NCBI RefSeq assembly: GCF_049348705.1
Contig: NZ_CP186486.1
Coordinates: 1-59,783 of the forward strand
DNA length: 59,783 nucleotides
Source of the DNA: Paracoxiella cheracis
GTDB taxonomy: Bacteria > Pseudomonadota > Gammaproteobacteria > Coxiellales > Coxiellaceae
Direction of reading: 5' to 3'
In this document: piece by piece, positions 8,785 to 17,558 of the stretch
Layout: each line of letters starts with the position of its first letter
Numbering within the stretch: the first letter of the stretch is position 1
Translations under genes and position numbers: made by a program
Notes under the pieces: generated by a model
The model's input: only the letters and a program-made list of their open reading frames with translations
Databases searched by the model: none
What the model was told of the DNA's origin: nothing

Positions 8785-8815
8785 TGTAGAACTCTCGACT
8801 TGATCTGACAGTTGA

Positions 8816-8848
8816 GATTTATCGGACATATTTTCTGTCCGATAAATC
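8816..8848. terminator. Stem-loop downstream of the IS481 transposase
   Basis: GATTTATCGGACA at 8816-8828 pairs perfectly with TGTCCGATAAATC at 8836-8848, leaving a 7-base loop. It lies ten bases past the transposase stop codon. No long U tract follows, so it may be a weak terminator or a transposase-binding structure. Confidence 0.5.
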
Positions 8849-8857
8849 GGATTCTAA

Positions 8858-9976
8858 TTACTCCTCTACCAGTTGCGTGTCGTGATTACTGTGCGCCTTA
8901 TTCAATTCATCTGCCGACACGCTTGGAATAGTTTTACATAGTTTATCTAATTCTTTTTCTTGTGCCAAATGCTTTGCATCAAGAAAAGTTTGCATGGGTG
9001 TTTTTCCATAACAACGCTCGCCGGAATGGGGCCTGACCTCATTATATGTTTTGATCCACGCATCAACGTCTTGTTGTAATTCTTCTAGGGAACGATATAT
9101 TTTTTTTCGAAAAGCAACATCATAAAATTCTTGTTTAATCGTTTTATGAAAACGTTCACAAATACCATTGGTCTGCGGAGAACGTGCGCGTGTTTTCGAA
9201 TGGTCAATGTCTTCAACTGCTAAATAAAGTTGATAGGCGTGGTTCTCAATTTTTCCACAATATTCCGTCCCGCGATCCGTGAGCATACGCAGCAATCGGA
9301 TACCTTGCTCATTAAACCATGGCAATACACGTTCATTTAATAAATGAGCTGCCGTCATCGCTGTTTTCTCCGTGTATAACTTCGCAAAAGCGATTCTGCT
9401 ATAGGTATCGACAAAAGTCTGCTCATAAATACGGCCAACGCCCTTCATCGTGCCAACATAATACGTATCCTGAGAACCTAAATAACCTGGGTGTTCTGTT
9501 TCAATCTCGCCGTGCGCTTCTTTTTCTCGTTTTGATTTTTCTAATGCTTGTCATTGTTCTTCCGTTAATAACATACCGTCTTGCGCCGATTTCGCTTCAA
9601 GCGCTTTTAGTCGCTTCTTAAAAGTCTCTAGATCATTACGTAGCCACACCGAACGAACTCCGCTGCTCGATACGATAATGCCTCGCGCCAGTAATTCATT
9701 GGCCGCACGTGCCTGACCTAACGCTGGGTTTTCAATAGCCAAAGCAATTACCCCTTCTTCTACATGTAGCGGCACTCTATTTTTTTCATTCGGTTTCTTC
9801 TTACTCATATCATGGAGTGCTTCTTCGCCACCATTTTCATAAAGTGTTTTGAAACGGTAAAAACTGTCGCGTGAATAACCCATAACCTTACAGGCTTGTG
9901 AAACATTTCCCAATTGTTTAGACAGCTCTAGTAAACCTAATTTGGGTTTGATAATCTTTTCGGATACACTGGTCAT
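8858..9976 (-). pseudogene. IS481-family transposase interrupted by an in-frame UGA
   Basis: The two open parts, 9551-9976 and 8858-9448, are in the same frame. They are separated by a TGA at 9551-9553, after TEEQ and before QALEKSKREKEAHG. Reading through gives about 372 residues, a normal IS481 length. The helix-turn-helix part is N-terminal, with GNVSQACKVMGYSRDSFYRFK. The catalytic core has TYYVGT preceded by Asp, LTDRGTEYCG, and Glu in GICERFHKT. The same TGA is present in the second copy at 54429. It therefore predates the spread of both copies, or is tolerated by readthrough. Confidence 0.82.
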
Positions 9977-10062
9977 AATGACACTCCTCGTGTTGGTTGT
10001 TTAAGGTTGGTCAATTAAATTTTACTCTAACTGACCAGGAGTGTCAGATCAAGTCTGAAGGT

Positions 10063-12029
10063 TTACACATAACGCCTAAAATCATATTCCCCATGCACAT
10101 TAATATGACGCCAGGTGATAACAGATCCCTGTCCAATTAGCGAGACCATCTCTTCTTGTTCTTTCTCGCTAGCACAGTTGGCCAATAGTTGTGACAAATA
10201 GAGATAATTCCACAAGACAACTGAATTTTGGATAATTACTTTGCATGCTATCGCTAACGCTTGTTCTTCTAACTCACCCTGCTGGAATTCTCCACTATTA
10301 GCAAAAAATACAGCATTTGCAAATTTGTTCGATAACTCAATACGATTCAGTTGCTTTTCAATGCGTTGTCGTAAAATAACATTATCGTAATATTTTAAAA
10401 TAAAAATAGATTTAATAATTCGGCCAAATTCTTTTAATGCTTTATATAAAGGATTATGCTTAGCGTAAGAGCTAAGGCGTTTAAATAATTGTGAGGCTGT
10501 TGCCTCTTTTAATTTGATGGTAGCCATGAAGAGTAAAATATCATCCCAATTCTCTTTAATCAAAGCCTGGTTGATTTGATCAGACGGCAATATTTTATAT
10601 TGCCTTTATTTTCATACGCTTTTTTCTTAGAGAAAGAATATATTTTTTGTTTGCTAACGTTTTTGATGCGTGGTGCATAGCTTATCCCCATAAATGGGGA
10701 TGCAGCAAATATACCTTCTCGGTATCCATGTGTGTCAGTTGAATGAATATCTGATTTATCAACATCATTATCCAACAAGCCGTCATATACATAAGCAGCT
10801 TCACGCTCTGAAGCGCTCATCACTAATGAGTGGAAAAGAGCTTGCCGCTCATCAATAAAAGTATAAACACTAACGCCTTTGTCTTTTCCAAAATATTTAA
10901 ACGATAAACTGGCAATAAGAGAATCAACCTTAACATTAACTTTCCGCCCATCACTTGACGAATGAGTATCATTAACGTCATTCACAAATATTTCTGATAG
11001 CGCCAAATCATGGATAAGGTGTACAATGTTCATGTTTACTTTTTTCAGGTTCTTAAGTGAAAAATACCAATTAACCGTGTTGGCAAGCGTATTTGGATTA
11101 ACGCCGGTCGATACCTGACCCATTTTAGGTATGCCTATGTTACAACCAAGACCAATTATGCCGGCAAAAAATGTTTCTGGACTAGGACGTTTCTTGATAT
11201 TTTTATTAGCATGATGTTCAAAACAGTTCATCATTTTTGTGGTGCTATCGATGTCTTTTAGCACTTGTAATATTGGCACCAAACCCTGTTGCGATAATAA
11301 ATCTGCTACATATCCAGTTTCTTTTTCATCTTGTGCAGGGGTTTTAATGATTAGTCTCTTCTTTTCATCAATCTTCAAATATGGATTAAGCCCATCATGA
11401 TGGCGACGATTAACATGATCGTATAAATCTGACAACCTGCTTTTATAGTCAAGCATCACAGTATCAACATCAACAAAATCCAATAAATCAGCTCTTTTTA
11501 GTAGTTCCGTTTTTTCACTTAGCCAGTTTTCATCTGAAATAAGGTAGTCTTGTATTGCCTTGTATCGATATGAATGCTTAAGATTTAGTTTTCCAGATTT
11601 AATAGCATCTGCTATATGGATAAAAAGCAATGCTTTGTAAAGCGCAGGGCGAAATTTATTCTCATCGTTAAATAATGCTGACTGCTCTTCTGGTGATAAA
11701 AACTCAATGGGTGATTTCTCATCACATTGCCCTTCGTTATCAACAAAGTGTTTAACAGCTTGATAAATATCGGCGCGTGAGGTGGATTCATTAAACATTA
11801 AAGTCTGAATAATGCTTGATACACGGTTTTGTAATCGAGCCGAGCCTAATTCTAAATAGTCATATAATTCCTTATTTTTGGCAAAATCACTTAATAAATT
11901 TTCACAGAGCTGTAGATATTCTTTTTCTTGTTCAGTTGTGAATTGACGATATTCTTCTAATAAATTTTCAATAGCCGCCACTTTTTCAGAATCGCTAAAA
12001 ACAGATGATGAGGTAATTTCACTAATCTG
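10063..12029 (-). pseudogene. tnpA: Tn3-family transposase (tnpA), 5'-truncated and frameshifted
   Basis: The two frames 10560-12029 and 10063-10590 join near 10590 by a one-base shift. Together they give about 660 residues of the roughly 1000 in Tn3-type TnpA. The middle and catalytic parts are recognisable: LYKALLFIHIADAIKSGKLNL, STDTHGYREGIFA with an acidic residue of the DDE set, and GELEEQALAIACK with the Glu. The end, TWRHINVHGEYDF, matches the family's usual C-terminus. The N-terminal third is absent, and a copy of the 249-bp element abuts the break. No Tn3 terminal repeats were found nearby. Confidence 0.85.
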
Positions 12030-12278
12030 CAAGCGTGTCGCGATGCTCGTGATAGATTATTGCCATCCCTGTCAATAATCGACTCGCAATACGCGACAAC
12101 TTAAATAGCCGCGGACGTCCTCGTCGCCCGCGCTCCGCGACCTCACGGCTCGACTACGCACGGGCTCTCAAATGACTTGACGGCTCGTAAAGATTTTTTG
12201 CAGTCGCTTACGCTCGGCAAAAAATCCGAGCCTACCGCGGAATACGCGCCTTCGCTTCGCTCTCCATGGCGCGCATCG
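12030..12278 (-). mobile_element. 249-bp palindromic element, copy 1
   Basis: This is a full-length copy of the gene-less 249-bp family, which begins CGATGCGCGCC and ends CGACACGCTTG when read forward (here on the minus strand). Internal stems are GATTTTTTGC with GCAAAAAATC inside GGCTCG/CGAGCC, and GATTATTG with CAATAATC inside TGTCGCG/CGCGACA. It abuts the broken 5' end of the Tn3-type transposase. The 106 bases between it and the helicase gene (12279-12384) hold nothing I can identify. Confidence 0.88.
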
Positions 12279-12384
12279 AGGGTTATAAGTATGGATTCAT
12301 CTGGTGGGCTATTGCAGAGTTTAAAGTGTTTTTTCAAATGCACCTGGTTGCGAGCGTTGAAACGATCTCTATGAATCACACGCC

Positions 12385-15300
12385 TCATGGCGCCAACAAA
12401 AACTCCAAATCTTTTTTGTTGAGCTTAGCTTTATTCGTCTCTCCGCTAAACAGTGCGGTCATTAAGGACTGTTTTTTTTCTTGCATCTCAAGAATTTTTT
12501 CTTCCACGGTGTTTTCAGCCACTAGTTTATACACAAATACCGGCTTATCTTGGCCAATACGATAAGCACGATCGGTCGCTTGATTTTCAACTGCGGGGTT
12601 CCACCAAGGGTCGTAATGAATGACTGTATCCGCCGCGGTTAAATTAATGCCGGTGCCTCCAGCCTTCAGACTGATGAGAAAGACAGGCACCTCTCCTGAT
12701 TGGAATTGTTGCACCGGCTTAGCCCGATTGCGAGTGCTCCCTGTTAATTTCACATAATTGATCCGCTGTGTTTTGAGGTCCTCCTCAATCAACCCTAACA
12801 TGCTCGTAAACTGAGAAAACAATAAAATACGCCGACCCTCTTCCACCATTTCTGAGACCATCGAGGACAGCAACTGCAACTTCGCTGAGCCCTTGACTTT
12901 TTGGGCGGCCTTGAGTTTCACCAACCGTGGGTCACAACACACTTGTCGCAATTTCAACAAAGCATCAAGAATAATAATATGGCAACGCTCAATGCCTTTT
13001 TGGTCAATAGCATCTCGCACTTTTCGATGCATCGCTAAACGAATACTTTCGTATAAATCACGCTGCTGTGGCTCTAAAGTGGCCTTCTGTACAATATCCG
13101 TTTTTTTAGGTAGATCTTTTACAACCTCTTCTTTCGTACGCCTTAACATAAAAGGCTTCACAATTTTTGTCAGTCGATCCAAGCATTCTTTATTCTGATG
13201 CTTTTCGATCGGCGTCCTATAAAGCCGCTTAAAATCGGCGGGGTTCCCCAATAAACCTGGCATTAAAAAATTAAATAATGACCACAGCTCGCCCAAATGA
13301 TTTTCCAGCGGGGTCCCTGTGAGACACAATCGGCGTGCCGCTTGGAATTGTTGTACAATCTGCGTCATTTTAGCCTGAGCATTTTTAACATACTGTGCCT
13401 CATCTAAAATAACCATGTGGTATGAGTGTTTCAACAAATCGTCTTTATCGCGCACAATGAGTGGATACGTTGTCAACACGATATCGTGTTGCGGAATATC
13501 CTCAAATTCTGCTTTACGTTCTGGGCCCCGCAACACTAATACCCGTAATGAAGGCGTAAAACGTTCGGCTTCAGATTTCCAATTAGACACAACGCTAGTC
13601 GGCGCGATAATTAAGCAGGGATGGGTTAAACGTTTTTTTTGTTTTTCAATAACAATATGTCCCAGTGTTTGCAGTGTTTTACCCAGTCCCATGTCATCGG
13701 CTAAAATACCATTCAACGTGTATTCTCGCAAAAACTGCAACCAATTAACCCCCTGCTGTTGGTAGGGTCTCAATTCTGCAGAAAAATGCCTTTTAGGGAG
13801 CTTAACCGATTTAATAGCACTGAAGCGAGACAAGCGTTTACCCAACGCGCGCAACCGTTCCCCACCCATCCAACGCAACTGCGTTTTATGAAACGCCTTT
13901 TCGATTTCAGCTAGCAAGGCCGCGTTATAGCGAGAAATACGTAACGGTTCCTGAGTATTCAGTCTGTTGGGATCAATGAATTGTGTTAAGACACCGACAA
14001 TGCGCTGTATTCTTTCCGCCGGAATCGGCAGCACCTTACCCTGCGGCAATTTCAAATAATACGGCGCAGCATCGTTTGGCCGCTCAAGATGCTGAATAGC
14101 TTCGATTAAATAGGGCAAAAGGCTTACCTTTTTACCCTCCACCAGCACGCCCATATCCATCGTAAACCAATCGTACTCACTTTTTTCATCCAGCTCACTG
14201 TACCACGCATCAATCGCCAATAAGTTATAAAACTGCTGTGCGTCAAACTCAACATCCCAACCCGCTGCTTTTAATCGTGGGACAAGGCTTTCACCAAAAT
14301 GGAGCGCTCGATCGATATCGTTTTGCTCACCAATAAATAAACGTCCATCATGCTGCTCGTCAAACCGGGTAATGGCGCCCTCTTGCAAGCGTGAGACGTG
14401 TTGACTTTCTGCCTGAAAATTTCGGGTGACTTGTATCAGCGCATCTCCTTCAACATGCGTCATCATGGGCTCTGAAGTGTCATTCGAGGACACCTCGTGA
14501 TCCCCATAAGCAAAAGTCAGATTCGCCAACATACACGGTTTTTTAGTGATTTCATCATCACAACCGTCATCCTCTTCACACGCAACGTCCTCTTGATACA
14601 CCTGCAGCTTCGGCACCGGTTTTAGACAACGTTGTTCAATACGGTTGAATGCTGTCGGCAACGGAATCGGCAAATTCGCCGGTGCCATCTTTTTCACTTG
14701 TTTAACGAATTGCCGCGCTTCGGCGGGAGGAATGCGAGGCGCTGTTAACAATGTCGTTGCCGCCGCGTTAGGCAACGACAGGTCTAACATGCTGACTTGG
14801 GATGTTTCTGCGTCCACCGTCCAGGGCGGTATCAGCGGAATGATATTCGGTAATGGCTGGCCCTGTGCATTTAAGCACACCAATTGCTGAGCCCCGTCTT
14901 TTCCCAAACGCCACTCCAATGTTGCCGTTATCGCTTGAGGCATTTTTTTAAGTGGCGGACGGTGGTGGATGCTTTCCCAGTAACAACGTCCAGTTGCTAT
15001 CATGCGCTGAAACAAACGATCCTTGGTTCGTAAAGGAATTCGATAGTGACCGCTGAGAGGATGATCGCTTTCTCCCACCATGTCTAACAACCCATAAATT
15101 TCTAAGTCATCTTCCGTTATTTTGTCTTTTTTAAACTCTGTAGAGGGGTAAAAAGGTTGTGGCTTACCGAAACCACCTTTTTGTAATTGGCGTGCCATAC
15201 AGGTTTGCACCTTAACTGCGTCACACGTTCTATAAGAAACGTCTGGCAAACTAACCAAATACACGATCACCTCATGATTTGGTTTTGATAGCAATGATTG

Positions 15301-15720
15301 TCCAAATTGATCAATCCAGTGACTCGCTGGATGTCCCAATGTGTCTGCTGGGGTGGTTGGCTGAGCAATAATGGTCGGGGATGCAGGTATTTTTTCCTGT
15401 TGTCGGCCCTGCAAAACAACCAATGCAGCGACCACATGCTTGCAATTACAGCCTACCGGACAACTGCAATCGCCTTCTGGTTCGTTATCCTCAAAATGAA
15501 TGGACACATTATAGGGTTTGCGCTTTCGCCCTTGCACTTTAGCATGAATAACAAGATTGGCAGAGTGACCATCGATGGCAACCAGCATCTTGGTAACGCG
15601 CCCTGTCTTGGCATAAGTGCTGCCACGTGATATTTCTGATTGGCTGAAATACGTATGCAGATAAGCGGAATTAATATGAATGATCGGCGATGCTTTAAAA
15701 TTAAATTCTCGTGAACTCAT
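12385..15720 (-). CDS. SNF2/HepA-type helicase-like ATPase with N-terminal SWIM zinc finger
   Basis: This large (1111 residues) superfamily 2 ATPase is of the Swi2/Snf2 type and would translocate on DNA and remodel protein-DNA or transcription complexes. A SWIM zinc finger, CxC...CxH, is seen at residues 85-95 (CSCPVGCNCKH). Walker A is DDMGLGKT near residue 676, the DEAQ box lies near 773, and LTGTPLENHLGELWSLFNFL follows. The C-terminal helicase half ends with PWWNPAVENQATDRAYRIGQ. The middle 400 residues are family-specific. The gene looks intact at both ends and is among the few undamaged long genes here. A one-residue frame change cannot be excluded by eye. Confidence 0.93.
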   Translation of the reverse strand: MSSREFNFKASPIIHINSAYLHTYFSQSEISRGSTYAKTGRVTKMLVAIDGHSANLVIHAKVQGRKRKPYNVSIHFEDNEPEGDCSCPVGCNCKHVVAALVVLQGRQQEKIPASPTIIAQPTTPADTLGHPASHWIDQFGQSLLSKPNHEVIVYLVSLPDVSYRTCDAVKVQTCMARQLQKGGFGKPQPFYPSTEFKKDKITEDDLEIYGLLDMVGESDHPLSGHYRIPLRTKDRLFQRMIATGRCYWESIHHRPPLKKMPQAITATLEWRLGKDGAQQLVCLNAQGQPLPNIIPLIPPWTVDAETSQVSMLDLSLPNAAATTLLTAPRIPPAEARQFVKQVKKMAPANLPIPLPTAFNRIEQRCLKPVPKLQVYQEDVACEEDDGCDDEITKKPCMLANLTFAYGDHEVSSNDTSEPMMTHVEGDALIQVTRNFQAESQHVSRLQEGAITRFDEQHDGRLFIGEQNDIDRALHFGESLVPRLKAAGWDVEFDAQQFYNLLAIDAWYSELDEKSEYDWFTMDMGVLVEGKKVSLLPYLIEAIQHLERPNDAAPYYLKLPQGKVLPIPAERIQRIVGVLTQFIDPNRLNTQEPLRISRYNAALLAEIEKAFHKTQLRWMGGERLRALGKRLSRFSAIKSVKLPKRHFSAELRPYQQQGVNWLQFLREYTLNGILADDMGLGKTLQTLGHIVIEKQKKRLTHPCLIIAPTSVVSNWKSEAERFTPSLRVLVLRGPERKAEFEDIPQHDIVLTTYPLIVRDKDDLLKHSYHMVILDEAQYVKNAQAKMTQIVQQFQAARRLCLTGTPLENHLGELWSLFNFLMPGLLGNPADFKRLYRTPIEKHQNKECLDRLTKIVKPFMLRRTKEEVVKDLPKKTDIVQKATLEPQQRDLYESIRLAMHRKVRDAIDQKGIERCHIIILDALLKLRQVCCDPRLVKLKAAQKVKGSAKLQLLSSMVSEMVEEGRRILLFSQFTSMLGLIEEDLKTQRINYVKLTGSTRNRAKPVQQFQSGEVPVFLISLKAGGTGINLTAADTVIHYDPWWNPAVENQATDRAYRIGQDKPVFVYKLVAENTVEEKILEMQEKKQSLMTALFSGETNKAKLNKKDLEFLLAP

Positions 15721-15860
15721 TACTCATCATGCTATGCTTAGTGTTGAAAACTTTCATTGTTTTAAGCCGTCAAAACAATGCCGATTATGCAGAATCGCAA
15801 GGTATCATATTTTTACAATGATGTAACCAATTTATCCGAATCACCGACCGTTCCCTGATT
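15721..15860. other. Intergenic, upstream of the helicase gene
   Basis: About 140 bases lie between the helicase start and the IS3 remnant. They should contain the helicase promoter, but I cannot assign boxes with confidence. Confidence 0.3.
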
Positions 15861-15889
15861 GATCTAGACCCGTTTTACCGGACAGTTTA

Positions 15890-16398
15890 TTACGCGGCAT
15901 TCTTCACCTCTAATTCAACCTCAAGTGGTGTTTTGTAGTCAAGCGAAGAATGTCTGCGAACACGGTTGTAATAAGTTTCAATGTAACTGAATGTATCTTG
16001 TTTTGCTTCCTCTCTGGTTGCATAGGTAGTCTGGTAAACCAATTCTGTTTTCAAGGTGGGGAAGAAGCTTTCAGCTACCGCATTATCCCAGCAATTCCCT
16101 TTTCGGCTCATGCTGCAGGACAATTGAAACTGTTTTATCATGTTTTGATAACGCTTAGAGCAATACTGGCTACCGCGGTCTGTATGCATCATGACATTTT
16201 TGGGAAACCCTCTACGCCACAAAGCCATGTGCAGGGCGTCACAAACCAACGCCTTGTTAATTGGTTTGCTCATCGCCCAACCAATAACCGTACGCGAATA
16301 CAAATCAATCACAACAGCCAAGTAAAGCCAGCCTTGTGCGGTAGGGATATACGTTATATCACCCACCCATGTTTGATTGGGTGCTGTTGTTGTAAAAT
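15890..16398 (-). pseudogene. IS3-family transposase OrfB fragment
   Basis: The fragment encodes the integrase-like core: WVGDITYIPTAQGWLYLAVVIDLYSR with the first Asp, MHTDRGSQYCS with the second, and NCWDNAVAESFFPTLKTE with the Glu. The C-terminus is complete (RRHSSLDYKTPLEVE). The N-terminal helix-turn-helix portion has been replaced by the IS5 end, so it cannot work on its own. Confidence 0.9.
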
Positions 16399-17516
16399 GG
16401 CTTTGTTGCCTAACCTCACGGCTTTGTCTGTGTCGCAAAATTTAGGCGCAACGATAACTCGCCGGCATTCCTAGCCGTGTCATTTTATTTAACACACCAC
16501 AACCGATCATTGATTCGATTTTTTGCCGTACAAAATCTCGAGCATGTAACGTACTACCCAATATTCTTTTGTAGCGTTGAATCGCCAACTCTGAATAATT
16601 CCGATAACCGTATTGTCTTATTCGTTGCCAAGCCATTCGGCCCAATGCTTTTAGTTGCTTAACATTACCATTACGTTGTGTATGATTATTTTTATCATAA
16701 ACAGCATCACTATCAGGCGGCATTATTATAGCGGCTCCTTTAAAGTAATTTGATAATATTTCATAAACAGGATTCTTATCGTAGGCACCATCGGCGCTGA
16801 CATGGCCCACTTTGCAAGTAAGTTGCTTTGATAACGTTGCAACGCTTTGGCAATCCGCCGTAAAGCGATCCGTTAAATCATTACCATGAATAATATGTTT
16901 ATTATCAACGGCTATATGCAATTTACGCCAACTCCGTTTGGCTGATAATGTATATGTTTCCTGATGCCATTCACCTCTGCCAAACCGTTTTAACCCAGTG
17001 GAGTCAAGGGCGATAGCCACAACGCTTTTATCTGCCGATTCCGTTTTCCTGTAACGAGGCGACTGAATAGTTAAAAGCGCTAACCGTTTTGACAAGCAAC
17101 TGTAATCCGGTGATTTTATATTAAGGGCTTTCATCTTGAAAATTGAATTCATAAACCCTTGACATTGCCTCAACGCTAAACGAAAAACTTGCCGAATTTC
17201 ATGGCACGTAATGATCGCAAGATCCGTGAACTTTTGGGGTGCGCCTTTGCCATCATACACACGATCTTTTTCATACCACGAATGAATAATATCATCGGAT
17301 ATCCAGATTTCAATATTGGCACGATTGCGTAATGCATTATTATATTCACGCCAATTGCTCACCTTGTATTTCTGCTTGGGAATCGTCCAGCCTTTTTTGT
17401 TTGGATATTTATTTGGCATATGAGCCGCCTTCTGCTTGAAAATCCTGGGGTGCTGAGTATAATATAGACAGCAAAAATTACATAGATTGTTCATGTTTTA
17501 GTTAGGCAACAAAGCC
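16399..17516 (-). mobile_element. IS5-family insertion sequence, copy 2
   Basis: A full 1118-bp copy with GGCTTTGTTGCCTAAC ends. Together with the ankyrin gene that follows, it is duplicated at 40360-47052. The left flanks of the two copies differ, so the left duplication border lies at or within this IS. Confidence 0.92.
16442..17419 (-). CDS. IS5-family transposase, copy 2
   Basis: An intact 325-residue DDE transposase, identical by eye to the copy at 40403-41380 and nearly identical to the one at 618. The catalytic blocks IALDSTG, SADGAYD and the C-terminal Glu segment are unchanged. Confidence 0.9.
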   Translation of the reverse strand: MPNKYPNKKGWTIPKQKYKVSNWREYNNALRNRANIEIWISDDIIHSWYEKDRVYDGKGAPQKFTDLAIITCHEIRQVFRLALRQCQGFMNSIFKMKALNIKSPDYSCLSKRLALLTIQSPRYRKTESADKSVVAIALDSTGLKRFGRGEWHQETYTLSAKRSWRKLHIAVDNKHIIHGNDLTDRFTADCQSVATLSKQLTCKVGHVSADGAYDKNPVYEILSNYFKGAAIIMPPDSDAVYDKNNHTQRNGNVKQLKALGRMAWQRIRQYGYRNYSELAIQRYKRILGSTLHARDFVRQKIESMIGCGVLNKMTRLGMPASYRCA

Positions 17517-17546
17517 AAAACGGGTCTAGATCGCAGTACCGCTACA

Positions 17547-17556
17547 GGGGGGGGGG
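17547..17556 (+). promoter_or_regulatory. G10 homopolymer in the ribosome-binding position of ankyrin gene A
   Basis: Ten consecutive G residues end two bases before the ATG at 17559 and form the only plausible Shine-Dalgarno sequence. Tracts of this length slip during replication, and in other bacteria poly-G tracts drive phase variation. A change in length would alter ribosome-site spacing or strength rather than frame. The identical tract precedes ankyrin gene B. Confidence 0.7.
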
Positions 17557-17558
17557 CT

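Larger units (their letters stand above)
8785..10067 (-). mobile_element. IS481-family insertion sequence, copy 1
   Basis: The right end is GGAGTGTCAGATCAAGTCTGAAGG followed by TTTACA, of which the left end (TGTAGAAC...CGACTTGATCTGACA at 8785) is a degenerate inverted copy. The element carries one transposase gene split by an in-frame stop. A second, truncated copy is at 54302-55194, and a 110-bp derivative lies at 28171-28280. Confidence 0.8.
15861..17533 (-). mobile_element. IS3-family remnant interrupted by IS5
   Basis: The two ends survive as a 16-bp perfect inverted repeat, GATCTAGACCCGTTTT at 15861 and AAAACGGGTCTAGATC at 17518-17533. Between them are the 3' part of orfB and an IS5 copy at 16399-17516. 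orfA and the start of orfB are gone, so IS5 arrival was accompanied by a deletion. Confidence 0.8.

Noticed and set aside
12266..12384. Short frame with YKYGFIWWAIAEFK between element copy 1 and the helicase
   Set aside because: I could not match it to a transposase or any family, and it is open only because of the adjoining element.
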